Counted from the stretch's first letter, positions 55,137 through 63,559 are shown. The stretch is DNA of 64,000 nucleotides from Parachitinimonas caeni (GCF_030129945.1 NZ_JARRAF010000002.1:186001-250000); one strand, 5' to 3'. Translations and numbers: made by a program. Notes: a model not told the origin generated them from the sequence alone.

Positions 55137-55137
55137 G
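55123..55137. repeat. Single end of the intergenic repeat family
   Basis: TCAACAGCGCCTAGG is identical to the right end of the intact elements at 58661-58817 and 59661-59778. It forms the last codons and stop of the DUF1853 gene. No left end is seen, so this is a solo end or a chance match reinforced by CTAG. Confidence 0.45.
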
Positions 55138-55214
55138 CGGCGAGATGCTGTGGCCCACAGCCCAACCAGACCAAGAGCGGCATCAGTCTTTTCCCAGTAC
55201 ACAGAGATCCCCGT

Positions 55215-55772
55215 ATGAAACTTCCCGTTGACTTGAAACAGGCGTATCGCCTGCTGAACCACGGCCCGACGGTCATCGTCACCAGTGCCGCCGGAGGCCG
55301 ACGCAATATCATGGCCGCCGCGTGGTCGATGCCGCTCGACTTCAATCCCCCCAAAATCGCTGTCGTCATCGACAAAAGCACCTTTAGCCGTGGGTTGATC
55401 GAGTCTTCCGGCGAGTTTGTGCTGAACATCCCCGGCCGGTCACTGGCACAAGCCACCTTACAGGTAGGGTCCTGCTCTGGCCACGATACGGACAAATTCA
55501 CCACTTTCGGGCTGGATACCTTCGCAGGAGACCAAGTTGCCGCCCCATTGCTTGCAGGCTGCCTGGCCTGGCTGGAATGCAAGCTGGTGCCGGAACCGCA
55601 TAACCAGCAGGTTTATGACTTGTTCATTGGCGAAGTCGTCGCGGCCTGGGCCGATTCAGCCGCATTCTCGGAAGGACGCTGGATGCTTGAGGCCGGCTCC
55701 GAACGCAGCATCCATTACGTCGCAGGAGGTGCGTTCTTCGAGACTGGCGAAGCGTTCAATGTTGAGGTCTGA
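55215..55772 (+). CDS. Flavin reductase-like (FMN-binding split-barrel) protein
   Basis: A 185-residue protein of the flavin_reduct/flavoredoxin family. GPTVIVTSAAGGRRNIMAAA is the FMN-binding opening; FSRGLIESSGEFVLNIP and DTFAGDQVAAPLLAGC follow. Proteins of this kind bind FMN and pass electrons, often with DUF or oxygenase partners. It is a single gene here, 78 bp after DUF1853, converging with nnr. The substrate cannot be told. Confidence 0.9.
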   Translation: MKLPVDLKQAYRLLNHGPTVIVTSAAGGRRNIMAAAWSMPLDFNPPKIAVVIDKSTFSRGLIESSGEFVLNIPGRSLAQATLQVGSCSGHDTDKFTTFGLDTFAGDQVAAPLLAGCLAWLECKLVPEPHNQQVYDLFIGEVVAAWADSAAFSEGRWMLEAGSERSIHYVAGGAFFETGEAFNVEV

Positions 55773-55855
55773 TGAATGCCAATCCGTGCGCTTGAAGCCC
55801 CGCCCGCAACCTGCACAGCGCCGCGACGGGAAACCCCGTGTCAACGACACCTAAC

Positions 55856-57325
55856 CTAGAGGGCCAGCACCGCCTGATTCAGTAAACGCCTTGCAAACTG
55901 GGCGGTCTCGCTGGCGGTATGGCCAATCGGGCCGGTACCGGTCTGCTCAGCAACGTCACCCGCTCGGCCATGCAGATAGACACCCAGCTGCGCCGCCTCG
56001 ATGGCACTCAAGCCTTGTGCCAGCAAAGCGGCAATCATGCCGGCCAGTACATCTCCCTGCCCCGGCGAACTGAGCGCCGGGCTACCACTGGCATTGAGGT
56101 AGGTCTGTTTGCCATCACTGACAATGCTGCCAGCCCCTTTCAGCACCACACAGGCTTTGTAGCGCTTTACCAATTCTGCGGTTGCCTGTAACCGGTCGGC
56201 CTGAATGGTAGCGGTATCGCAACCCAGCAGCCTTGCTGCCTCCAGCGGATGCGGAGTCAGAATGGCAGGCGCCCGGCGCTTGGTCAGCTGTCGCGCCAGG
56301 GGTTTGTGCGCCGCCAGCAAATTGAGCGCATCGGCATCCAGCACCAGGGGCACTGCGCCAGCCAATGCCTGCCGTAACGCCTCGACTGCCACGTCCTCGG
56401 TGCCAAGCCCAGGACCAAGCACCAACGCGGCAAGATTGTCCGGCTCCAGAAGCTGGTCCACCGGCGCAAACATCAATTCGGGCATCAGCGGGTCGTAAGC
56501 GGGCGCTCCCGCTGCGAGGGCGCTGACCCAGACGCGGCCGGCGCCCAGCAGCAATGCCGCACGGCCAGCCAGCAATGGCGCTCCTACCATGCCAAGACCG
56601 CCGCCAATCACCCCGACATCCCCAAACATTCCTTTATGGGCGTGGCGCGGGCGACGCAACCGGGCAATCGTTGCCGGCATCTGGTTGACCAGCTGTGCAT
56701 TGGCACCGGCCAGATTCTCACTGGTCAGACCGAGCGTATCCAGATAGATTTCGCCGGCATGGTCACGGCCTTGCAGGGTGAACAATCCAGGCTTGAGGCC
56801 GATGAAGCTGAGCGTCCAGTTGGCCTGTATCGCCGCACCGAGAATCTGCCCGGTGTCGCTACATAGGCCACTGGGCAGATCAATCGCCAGCACGGGCAGA
56901 TCACAGGTATTGATGCGCTCAATCAAGGACAGCCAGTCGCCTTGCAAGGGCCGGTTAAGCCCAATGCCAAACAGACCATCAATCGCCATTTGCCAGTTGG
57001 CGTAGCGTGGCAGGGCCGTCAGCAGACGGCCACCATTCGCCAGAAACTGTTCATATGCCACACGCGCCGTGTCTGAACGGGTTTCGGCGCCCCAGCAGAG
57101 CAGATCGACGGCATGGTTCAGTTCGGTCAGTTCGGCCGCAGCTACCAGCGCATCGCCACCGTTGTGACCGGGCCCGGCCAGCACAAGAATGCGTCGTTCC
57201 AGGTCTGTCCGCTCATGAGTAAATTGGGCAATGGCGAGCCCCGCCCTTTCCATCAGCGGCAAACCTGCCGCCAGGGCTCGAGTCTCGATAGCGCGTAAGG
57301 TCGTTCTCAGAAAGAGAGGTTGCAT
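55856..57325 (-). CDS. nnr: Bifunctional NAD(P)H-hydrate epimerase/ADP-dependent dehydratase
   Basis: A 489-residue repair enzyme that restores hydrated NAD(P)H. The N-terminal YjeF_N epimerase domain (to about 210) has VLAGPGHNGGDALVAA and AIDLPSGLCSD. The C-terminal ribokinase-like dehydratase domain has HKGMFGDVGVIGGGLGM, LVLGPGLGTED, ILTPHPLEAARL and SSPGQGDVLAGMIAALL. The start at 57325 shares two bases (CATG) with the start of the divergent GIY-YIG gene. Length is typical for the fused form. Confidence 0.94.
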   Translation of the reverse strand: MQPLFLRTTLRAIETRALAAGLPLMERAGLAIAQFTHERTDLERRILVLAGPGHNGGDALVAAAELTELNHAVDLLCWGAETRSDTARVAYEQFLANGGRLLTALPRYANWQMAIDGLFGIGLNRPLQGDWLSLIERINTCDLPVLAIDLPSGLCSDTGQILGAAIQANWTLSFIGLKPGLFTLQGRDHAGEIYLDTLGLTSENLAGANAQLVNQMPATIARLRRPRHAHKGMFGDVGVIGGGLGMVGAPLLAGRAALLLGAGRVWVSALAAGAPAYDPLMPELMFAPVDQLLEPDNLAALVLGPGLGTEDVAVEALRQALAGAVPLVLDADALNLLAAHKPLARQLTKRRAPAILTPHPLEAARLLGCDTATIQADRLQATAELVKRYKACVVLKGAGSIVSDGKQTYLNASGSPALSSPGQGDVLAGMIAALLAQGLSAIEAAQLGVYLHGRAGDVAEQTGTGPIGHTASETAQFARRLLNQAVLAL

Positions 57326-57644
57326 GTCAGGTTGTCGCCAGCAAGGTTCGCCGGCCAAGTCGGCAGTGGCAGAAGAGGAATGGGGAGTGTATGTGCTGCG
57401 CTGCGCCGACGATACCCTCTACACCGGCGCTACCAATAATGTAGAAGCTCGCCTCGCTCGCCACCAGACAGGAAAAGGCGCACGTTATACCCGCAGCCGT
57501 CTGCCGGTGATGCTGGTTTATTGGGAAAAGGTCGGAGGCCGCTCGCAGGCACTCAAGCGCGAAGCTGCGATTAAAAGGCTGAATCGACAGGCAAAGTTAC
57601 GGCTTTTGCAATCTGCAATGCCTCGTGACACCCGCCAGACTTAG
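57324..57644 (+). CDS. GIY-YIG nuclease-superfamily protein (UPF0213/YhbQ type)
   Basis: A 106-residue protein with a single GIY-YIG domain: GVYVLRCADDTLYTGATNNV (GVY...YTG), Arg in EARLARHQTGKGARYT and a C-terminal helix with KREAAIKRL. This is the small UPF0213 type, whose members cut or bind structured DNA. AGAGAGG precedes the ATG at 57324, which overlaps the nnr start codon on the other strand. The TAG stop is the first trinucleotide of a repeat-family end (57642). Confidence 0.92.
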   Translation: MSGCRQQGSPAKSAVAEEEWGVYVLRCADDTLYTGATNNVEARLARHQTGKGARYTRSRLPVMLVYWEKVGGRSQALKREAAIKRLNRQAKLRLLQSAMPRDTRQT

Positions 57645-57657
57645 GCTCTGTTGATAT
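57642..57657. repeat. Single end of the intergenic repeat family
   Basis: TAGGCTCTGTTGATAT resembles the family end. Its first three bases are the stop codon of the GIY-YIG gene. No partner end was found before the PilZ gene. Confidence 0.45.
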
Positions 57658-57722
57658 CTGATTTCTGCTCACACCGCGCCACTGCGGCATGGTGCCGGCG
57701 CACTGCACAGATCGAGCCTCAC

Positions 57723-58508
57723 TTAAGCCTGTTGTAGACGAGCCAGACGTTCCCGCTCAATCCGCGTGATATAGCGCTGTACCAGTGCTTGCATGGTGCC
57801 CGGCAGATTGAGGAACTGGCACCCCGTGCGCACGCTCCGAATGCCATTGCGTAAAGTGATATCGAAGGTACTGCGTACCTGAATATCAGCGACAATCGTC
57901 CCTGTCCCTGGCAATTCAATACGTACGTGGGCATAGCAGGTACCAGGCGCCAGTTTGAGCCCCGGCACATAGCCAAGAATACCCATCCCGCCCAAGCTGA
58001 TATCAATCAGTGCCACTTCGATCTCTTCCTGCGCCGAAACCGGAATATGGCAGCTCAGCGGCTGGCCCAGCGGGGTCGTCAACCGGTAATGATCTCGCCG
58101 CTGCAGACGCAGAACGGACTGTGGCAGCGCCGCCAATAAAGCAGCCCGGCCATTGAGCATGAAATCGCGGGCGACGACTTCAAACTGAATCTTGATGCGG
58201 TTTTGAGAAGTGACGCACAACAGGCGATACCCTTCGCTGGTTTGTGGCAGTGAATCGGTATCTGCAGGGAAGTCAAGGACAAAACTATGGTGCTGCGGAT
58301 CCACTCCCAATATCGCGGATAAGGCAAAGTCGTCAGCGCCTTGGCCAAAATACAGGCAGACCATCTCGTGTCCGCTGGCGACCGCAGTCAGTAATTGCGC
58401 AATTTCAGCGGCATTCGCCAAGGTCATCGGCTGACCAGCAGCCAGATCAGCCTCGGTAATCCGGCGGGGGACTTCTTCTGACACCAGAGGAGGAGATGCG
58501 GTAACCAT
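57723..58508 (-). CDS. Flagellar brake protein YcgR-like (PilZ domain, c-di-GMP receptor)
   Basis: A 261-residue cytoplasmic protein. The N-terminal YcgR-type domain (about 20-125) includes RIKIQFEVVARDFMLNG. The PilZ domain starts at the RxxxR-type QRRDHYR (about 137-143) and has DISLGGMGILGY (D/NxSxxG). Binding of cyclic di-GMP should let it slow flagellar motors, as YcgR does. The diguanylate cyclase at 24303 could supply the signal, though many others are likely in the genome. It is a single-gene unit. Confidence 0.9.
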   Translation of the reverse strand: MVTASPPLVSEEVPRRITEADLAAGQPMTLANAAEIAQLLTAVASGHEMVCLYFGQGADDFALSAILGVDPQHHSFVLDFPADTDSLPQTSEGYRLLCVTSQNRIKIQFEVVARDFMLNGRAALLAALPQSVLRLQRRDHYRLTTPLGQPLSCHIPVSAQEEIEVALIDISLGGMGILGYVPGLKLAPGTCYAHVRIELPGTGTIVADIQVRSTFDITLRNGIRSVRTGCQFLNLPGTMQALVQRYITRIERERLARLQQA

Positions 58509-58660
58509 GATCGATACCCGGCAGGTTCTCCGTCAGACTCCAGACAACGATCGCAGAGGTACTGGATCTTGGTCCTGACAGGCAAATCAATTTTGCGTCA
58601 TCAACAACAGACGCCACTGCTGCTATGCGCTACACGCCCACAAGCCCTACCCATCCACCC

Positions 58661-58817
58661 AGGCGCTGTTGACCCTTTTTCCAATCGCGCCGGATCGGAA
58701 TGTAGTGGAGGCCAACACGCACAGCCTGCAGCAAAGTCCGTCTATGTAAGGGCCGTGCAACGCCGGCATATCTCAAAAGGCGATCCGGCGCGACTAGGAA
58801 AATGGCCAACAGCGCCT
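58661..58817. mobile_element. 157-bp MITE of the intergenic repeat family
   Basis: The 37-bp ends (58661-58697 and 58781-58817) match as inverted repeats at 32 positions; both start AGGCGCTGTTG and share TCGCGCCGGATCG inside. The right end lies at CTAG; the left junction is CCAGG, so one edge has mutated. There is no open frame. Size and ends place it with the elements at 51279 and 59661. Confidence 0.85.
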
Positions 58818-58822
58818 AGGGA

Positions 58823-58969
58823 TTATAGGTTTTCTAGCACATCCTCGCGTTCCTGCTGGTTTGCTGGGAGAAATACCAAACCTGAAGGCCCCTTGGCACC
58901 CAGCAGATCTGCGGCTTTCGGGTATTTCGCACAAGCCTGCGTTCCCGCAACCACGTCAAACCGCACCAT
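58823..58969 (-). CDS. Possible 48-residue small protein
   Basis: A short frame starting at ATG (58969) inside the palindrome reads MVRFDVVAGTQACAKYPK and ends QQEREDVLENL before TAA. Its codon use looks like that of real genes, and it follows the gene at 59024-59635 by 54 bp in the same direction. No ribosome site and no family were recognised. It may be a small gene or the tail of a degraded one. Confidence 0.3.
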   Translation of the reverse strand: MVRFDVVAGTQACAKYPKAADLLGAKGPSGLVFLPANQQEREDVLENL

Positions 58970-58993
58970 GGTGCAAAGCGTATTGCACCATGG
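58966..58993. repeat. Perfect inverted repeat, possible terminator or operator
   Basis: CCATGGTGCAA and TTGCACCATGG form 11-bp arms with a 6-nt centre (AGCGTA). It lies 30 bp after the stop of the leftward nucleotidyltransferase-like gene. There is no T-run, so a regulator site is as likely as a terminator. Confidence 0.6.
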
Positions 58994-59023
58994 CCTTCAA
59001 TGATTTTGACTGGTTAACGCAAT

Positions 59024-59635
59024 TCAAGTTGCATCGCTCGTCGCAATGTCCTGTTCCGACTCAGCAACCAAAGCTTGCACTTTAGCCAGTTGCGCCCGCT
59101 CAAGCGGAGCACCATGGCCGCGACTCGACTGGCGCTGCTCACGCAAAGGTCGAACCGCAATGCGTACTGGCGTGTCGTCGTAGTAAAAACCGATGGTGGG
59201 GGACTCGGTGTGCTGATGCCGATCGGCAAGAATGCGATAGTCAATCGCGTGGTTGAGGCAAAACAGCTCAACGGCTTTAGGGTTGTCGGTAAAGATTGTC
59301 AGGTTGATATCAGACTGCTCGCCCGCAGAACCCGTCAGCACCGAGCCGCAGAGATAAGGTTTGAATTCATCAAACATCTGCATCAACTCCACCGCCTTAT
59401 AGCGTAGTGCCAACAGTATGGAGGGGTGATCCTGCTGATAAATCTCCCGGTACAAAGACAACTCGCGCTCCACCTCCTGATTGGTCGGCATATTACGATC
59501 ATCCGCCAAACCCAGCTGCCGGGCAGCTTTACGCTTGGCGAGTGCCAAGTCCAGCACATGGTCCTGGGCAATCAATCTGGCAGCAACCTGGGCAATCTGG
59601 TCCCGGTTTTGCTGTGCAATGCGTTCGCGACTCAT
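59024..59635 (-). CDS. Nucleotidyltransferase-fold-like protein of unknown function
   Basis: A 203-residue soluble protein. An N-terminal helical part (AKRKAARQLGL, a DNA/RNA-like basic stretch) is followed by a region FKPYLCGSVLTGSAGEQSDI then NLTIFTD that recalls the GS...D motif of the nucleotidyltransferase fold, but the usual second Asp is Asn. Many relatives in betaproteobacteria carry uncertain names. The start at 59635 is the only good one. It stands alone between two repeat elements. Confidence 0.7.
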   Translation of the reverse strand: MSRERIAQQNRDQIAQVAARLIAQDHVLDLALAKRKAARQLGLADDRNMPTNQEVERELSLYREIYQQDHPSILLALRYKAVELMQMFDEFKPYLCGSVLTGSAGEQSDINLTIFTDNPKAVELFCLNHAIDYRILADRHQHTESPTIGFYYDDTPVRIAVRPLREQRQSSRGHGAPLERAQLAKVQALVAESEQDIATSDAT

Positions 59636-59660
59636 ACCTGGCCCTTTCTATTGTTTAGCT

Positions 59661-59778
59661 AGGCGCTGCTGACGTTTTGCTTCCGGTCGCGTGGCTTACC
59701 ACAAGTGGCGCGCTTTCGCCTCGCATCAGACCTAAATCCGACGAAGTGCGATCCGAAAACAAAACGTCAACAGCGCCT
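59661..59778. mobile_element. 118-bp MITE with TA at both edges within CTAG
   Basis: The left end AGGCGCTGCTGACGTTTTG and the right end (complement of CAAAACGTCAACAGCGCCT) are inverted repeats with one mismatch in 19, and similarity extends to about 30 bp. Both junctions read CTAG, giving TA flanks as for IS630/Tc1-type insertions. The interior (GCCTCGCATCAGACC to GACGAAGTGCGATCCG) recurs in reverse in the decayed copy at 15620. There is no open frame. Confidence 0.9.
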
Positions 59779-60005
59779 AGTCAGACGAAGACGCCCGATC
59801 ACTCCCCATTTGGACGGTCACTTATCCAGAAACAGGGGAAGTCTTCACGGCTCCCTTTACACAGTCGGCTCTGGCTGTTCTCCTCTGTTGTCGATTGCAG
59901 CGGTAACGCCCAAGGGCGCGAAGGGTCGAGTTACTCCGTACTCAGAATCTCAGCTACCTGCTGACCGCCGCTGGCGGCCAGCAGGTAGAAAACCAGAACA
60001 GCACA
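59779..60005. other. Intergenic tail with terminator
   Basis: Apart from the stem-loop at 59955-59987, no feature was recognised in this stretch between the MITE and the PBP1A stop codon. Confidence 0.4.
59955..59987 (-). terminator. Terminator-like hairpin after the PBP1A gene
   Basis: TACCTGCTG and CAGCAGGTA pair, with an inner CCGCC/GGCGG stem and a 3-nt loop, giving an almost perfect 15-bp stem. It lies 19 bp beyond the stop of the leftward PBP gene; the T-run on that strand is absent. Confidence 0.7.
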
Positions 60006-62312
60006 TCAGAACAATAAGTCTTTGACTTCGTCTATCGACTGGGCATTGCCATTCGAGCTGTTGTCGAGACCAAGCTCCGGATTGGTTTGCGGGAACTCCG
60101 CTAGGAAGTATTCCGTGCGGGCGCCACGTTCAGATTCGATACTTTGAGTCACAACGCCTTCCGGTACCGGGTAAATGTATTCTGGAACGCCTTTCAGCAT
60201 CTTGCCCATGTAGTTGATCCAGATTGGCAGTGCAGCCACCCCACCGGTTTCAGAACCTCCCAGCGATTTGGGTTGATCAAACCCGATCCAGGCCACGGCC
60301 ACCAATGAGGGCTGGAATCCGGCAAACCATGCATCGTGTGAATCACTCGTCGTTCCGGTTTTGCCTGCCAGATCGTTACGGCCCAACACATTGGTCTTGG
60401 CCGCCGTACCGAAGCGGGTCACGTCATGCATCATGCTGGTCATGATGAACGCATTCCGCACATCCAGCGTTCGTGTTGCGTTCTTCTCTGCGACCTCCGG
60501 TTCGGTCTTGGCCAGCACTTGCCCGCGACTGTCTTCGATCCGGTCTATGAAGTAAGACCGCACACGATAGCCGGTGTTCGCAAAGACAGAATACCCCTCT
60601 GCAAGTTGCTGTGGTGTGACAATGCCTGCGCCCAACGCCATTGTCAGATAGGCGGGATGCTGCTTGGGGTCAAAGCCGAAGCGGGTGATATGGCGCTGCG
60701 CGTATTGCGGCGAGATCGCTTGCAGGATTCGGATCGACACCAGGTTCTTCGAGCGTGTCAGAGCATTGCGCATAGTCATCATCCCCGAAAACCCCCCATC
60801 GAAGTTTTTCGGCTCCCAATGCTGGCCCCCAATTTGACCCGGATCTATAACCAACGGTGCATCGTTGATGAGAGTTGCCGGAGTAAATCCCCTTTCAATG
60901 CCAGCGGAATAGATAAATGGTTTGAAACTAGAACCTGGTTGACGCCACGCCTGAGTAACGTGATTAAAATTATTTCGGCCAAAATCAAAGCCGCCAATCA
61001 ACGACAAAATCGCACCATTCTGCGGATTCATTGAGAGGAAAGCGACCTCGGCCTGAGGCAACTGGACAAGCTGCCAATTCTTGTCCTGCAACTGCACCCG
61101 CACGACTGCGCCACGTCGGATGCGACTGGCAGGAGGTTGCTTATCCGACAGAAATGCCTGCACAAACTTCAGCCCTGATGCCGGAATTTCGAGCAGATTC
61201 CCTCCCTTGGCATACACCTTGACCAGCTTGGGGCTGGCCTGCAAAACCACCGCAGGAATCAGATCCCCAGCATCCTTTACCTCGGCAAGCTGGTCATCCA
61301 GCCACTCCTCCGGTTTATCCTTGGCCTGATCAATATCAACGTATCCCTCAGGTCCGCGATATCCGTGGCGGCGATCGTAATCAAGCAAGCCCTTTCGAGC
61401 CGACTCGAAGGCAGTGTTCTGGTGATTGGCTACGACTGTCGTATACACCTTGAAACCTTGGGTATAGGCAGCATCCTTGTACCGCTCCACCATGGTCTGT
61501 CTGACCATCTCCGCGACATATTCCCCGTGCACAGCAAAGCTTTCTGCACTATGTCTGACGTAAGAAGGGGCTTCAACAGCTGCCTGCAACTGCGCATCGT
61601 CAATGAAATTCAGCTCCCGCATGCGACGCAAAACATACAGTTGACGCAAACGCGCACGTTTAGGATTAACGACCGGGTTGTAACTGGACGGCGCTTTAGG
61701 CAAGCCCGCCAGCATCGCCATTTCTTGAATAGTCAATTGATTCAGTGACTTACCATAATAAGCCTGAGCGGCCGCAGCAAACCCGTAAGCACGTTGCCCC
61801 AGATAAATCTGGTTGAAGTACAACTCAAGAATCTGATCTTTTGATAGATCGTGATCTATCTTGGTAGCTAGCAGCACTTCATTGAACTTGCGACTGTAGG
61901 TGCGCTCGCTGGACAGGAAGAAATTGCGCGCAACCTGCATGGTGATGGTACTTGCGCCGGAACGTGTCTGACCGGACACGATATTAGACAGCAACGCACG
62001 GGCTACCCCGATGTAATCAACACCGTGATGCTGATAGAAGCGTTCATCCTCTGCCGCCAGAATCGCAAACTTCATGAGTTGAGGAACCTGCGCAATCGGC
62101 ACAAAAGCGCGCCGTTCCTCACCGAACTCGCCGATCAACGCACCATCACTGGTGTATACCCGAAGGGGGATTTTGGGACGGTAATCGGTTAATACATCAA
62201 GCGAAGGCAGTCTTGGATAGGTAACGGCGATCGCCATGGCTACAGCGCCAATGGCAGCGACGACCAATGCTGTCACCAAGGCGAAGATCACGAGTAACCA
62301 ACGTCGGAACAT
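60006..62312 (-). CDS. mrcA: Penicillin-binding protein 1A (bifunctional glycosyltransferase/transpeptidase)
   Basis: A 768-residue class A PBP that polymerises and crosslinks peptidoglycan. After an N-terminal membrane helix (residues about 5-30), the GT51 domain shows AAEDERFYQHHGVDYIG and SGASTITMQVARNFFL. An OB-like insert (about 310-420) is followed by the transpeptidase with QPGSSFKPFIYSAG (SxxK), TRSKNLVS (SxN) and AGKTGTTSD (KTG). The start at 62312 begins the membrane helix; a 21-residue longer reading would run into the promoter. It is divergent from pilM, the arrangement common in gammaproteobacteria and betaproteobacteria. Confidence 0.96.
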   Translation of the reverse strand: MFRRWLLVIFALVTALVVAAIGAVAMAIAVTYPRLPSLDVLTDYRPKIPLRVYTSDGALIGEFGEERRAFVPIAQVPQLMKFAILAAEDERFYQHHGVDYIGVARALLSNIVSGQTRSGASTITMQVARNFFLSSERTYSRKFNEVLLATKIDHDLSKDQILELYFNQIYLGQRAYGFAAAAQAYYGKSLNQLTIQEMAMLAGLPKAPSSYNPVVNPKRARLRQLYVLRRMRELNFIDDAQLQAAVEAPSYVRHSAESFAVHGEYVAEMVRQTMVERYKDAAYTQGFKVYTTVVANHQNTAFESARKGLLDYDRRHGYRGPEGYVDIDQAKDKPEEWLDDQLAEVKDAGDLIPAVVLQASPKLVKVYAKGGNLLEIPASGLKFVQAFLSDKQPPASRIRRGAVVRVQLQDKNWQLVQLPQAEVAFLSMNPQNGAILSLIGGFDFGRNNFNHVTQAWRQPGSSFKPFIYSAGIERGFTPATLINDAPLVIDPGQIGGQHWEPKNFDGGFSGMMTMRNALTRSKNLVSIRILQAISPQYAQRHITRFGFDPKQHPAYLTMALGAGIVTPQQLAEGYSVFANTGYRVRSYFIDRIEDSRGQVLAKTEPEVAEKNATRTLDVRNAFIMTSMMHDVTRFGTAAKTNVLGRNDLAGKTGTTSDSHDAWFAGFQPSLVAVAWIGFDQPKSLGGSETGGVAALPIWINYMGKMLKGVPEYIYPVPEGVVTQSIESERGARTEYFLAEFPQTNPELGLDNSSNGNAQSIDEVKDLLF

Positions 62313-62355
62313 GGAATGATTCTTTCGATCTGGGCAAGAAAAGTTGAGGGATCCT

Positions 62356-62361
62356 ATTATA
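62356..62361 (-). promoter_or_regulatory. -10 box of the PBP1A promoter
   Basis: On the minus strand TATAAT at 62361-62356 is a perfect -10 hexamer, 44 bp before the start codon. The -35 region 17 bp upstream is weak (TTCTAT-like). Confidence 0.6.
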
Positions 62362-62401
62362 GAGGTCGGAACCAAGAATAGAATAAATGCATAAAACTGG
62401 C

Positions 62402-62430
62402 TTTACACTCCGAGAACGGGCTGCTACGAT
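62402..62430 (+). promoter_or_regulatory. Sigma-70 promoter of the pilMN operon
   Basis: TTTACA (62402-62407) and TACGAT (62425-62430) are separated by exactly 17 bp and lie 58 bp before the pilM start codon. Confidence 0.7.
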
Positions 62431-62488
62431 TTAACGTAACTTGAAATAAATTTCTCCTACTAACCTAATTTGAAAAAGGAAAATCGAG

Positions 62489-63559
62489 TTGAAGCTGGAT
62501 TTCCTAAAGCCGAAGTCTCCGCCGCTGATTGGTATTGATATCAGCACTTCGGCGGTTAAGATGGTAGAGCTTAAAGAGACTGGCAAGAATTTGGAAATGG
62601 AACGCTATGTTATTGAACCATTACCAAAAGATGCCGTTACAGATGGAAACATCGCTAATCTAGAGGCCGTAGGAGAGGCCGTCAAGCGCGCATGGCGCAA
62701 TATGGGAACTCGCGTTAAGACCGCAGCCCTGGCGCTCCCTGCTGCTGCTGTCATAACAAAGAAGATTACCGTTCCTGCCGGACAAACCGAGCCAGAACTG
62801 GAGATGCAGGTCGAAACTGAAGCAAACCAATATATTCCGTTTGCATTAGATGAAGTTAATCTTGACTTTCAGGTTTTGGGGCCATCTCCAGCCACTCCAG
62901 ACGAAGTAGAAGTATTGATTGCAGCCTCCAGGAAAGAAAAAGTAGAGGACCGTGTAGCGGCAATTGAAGCTGCCGGACTAAAAGCAATCGTCATGGATGT
63001 GGAATCTTTTGCTACCCAAGCGGCATTTGAACTCATTCAGCGTCAACTACCGAATTCCGGGGCAGATCAGACTGTTGCAGTCGTTGATATTGGCGCATCT
63101 ATGATGCATATCAATGTCATAAGAGATGGTCAACAAGTTTATTTTCGTGAACAGGCTTTTGGGGGTAATCAATTAACCCTCGATATTCAACGCAAATTCA
63201 ACTTGTCATCGGAAGAAGCCGAAGCGGCGAAACGCAACGGCGGGCTGCCAGAAAATTACGAGCCCGAAGTTCTGCAGCCTTTCATGGATACCTTGGCCTT
63301 GGAAATCTCAAGAGCCCTGCAATTCTTCTTTACGTCTACGCAGTACAACACTGTGGATCACATCCTGTTGGCTGGTGGCTGCAGCGTGATACAGGGTCTG
63401 GACGAAATCGTGGCAAGCCGTACGCAGGTCAGCACCATGATTGCCAATCCATTCCTGAACATGACGCAGTCGAGCCGTATTAAAACGAGACAGTTACTGC
63501 TGGATGCGCCATCGTTGCTCATCGCATGTGGCTTGGCCTTGCGGAGATTTGACCCATGA
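62489..63559 (+). CDS. pilM: Type IV pilus assembly protein PilM
   Basis: A 356-residue actin-like cytoplasmic protein that binds ATP and the N-terminus of PilN at the inner-membrane platform of type IV pili. The N-terminus PPLIGIDISTSAVKMVEL, TEANQYIPFALDEVNLDFQV, VAVVDIGASMMHINVI and LLAGGCSVIQGLDEIV are typical. It starts with TTG at 62489 after AAAAAGGA. The stop overlaps the pilN start (ATGA), the usual pilMN coupling. It is divergent from the PBP1A gene. pilOPQ presumably follow beyond the window. Confidence 0.96.
   Translation: MKLDFLKPKSPPLIGIDISTSAVKMVELKETGKNLEMERYVIEPLPKDAVTDGNIANLEAVGEAVKRAWRNMGTRVKTAALALPAAAVITKKITVPAGQTEPELEMQVETEANQYIPFALDEVNLDFQVLGPSPATPDEVEVLIAASRKEKVEDRVAAIEAAGLKAIVMDVESFATQAAFELIQRQLPNSGADQTVAVVDIGASMMHINVIRDGQQVYFREQAFGGNQLTLDIQRKFNLSSEEAEAAKRNGGLPENYEPEVLQPFMDTLALEISRALQFFFTSTQYNTVDHILLAGGCSVIQGLDEIVASRTQVSTMIANPFLNMTQSSRIKTRQLLLDAPSLLIACGLALRRFDP

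Larger units (their letters stand above)
58509..59023. other. Intergenic region with MITE, short open frame and palindrome
   Basis: This 515-bp stretch holds the element at 58661-58817, a possible 48-residue frame at 58823-58969 on the minus strand, and a perfect palindrome at 58966-58993. It also contains the upstream region of the PilZ gene (58509-58660), where no clear promoter was picked out. Confidence 0.5.

Noticed and set aside
58861-59085. 74-codon plus-strand frame between the PilZ and nucleotidyltransferase-like genes
   Set aside because: It overlaps the end of a better-supported gene on the other strand and lacks a ribosome site and family similarity.
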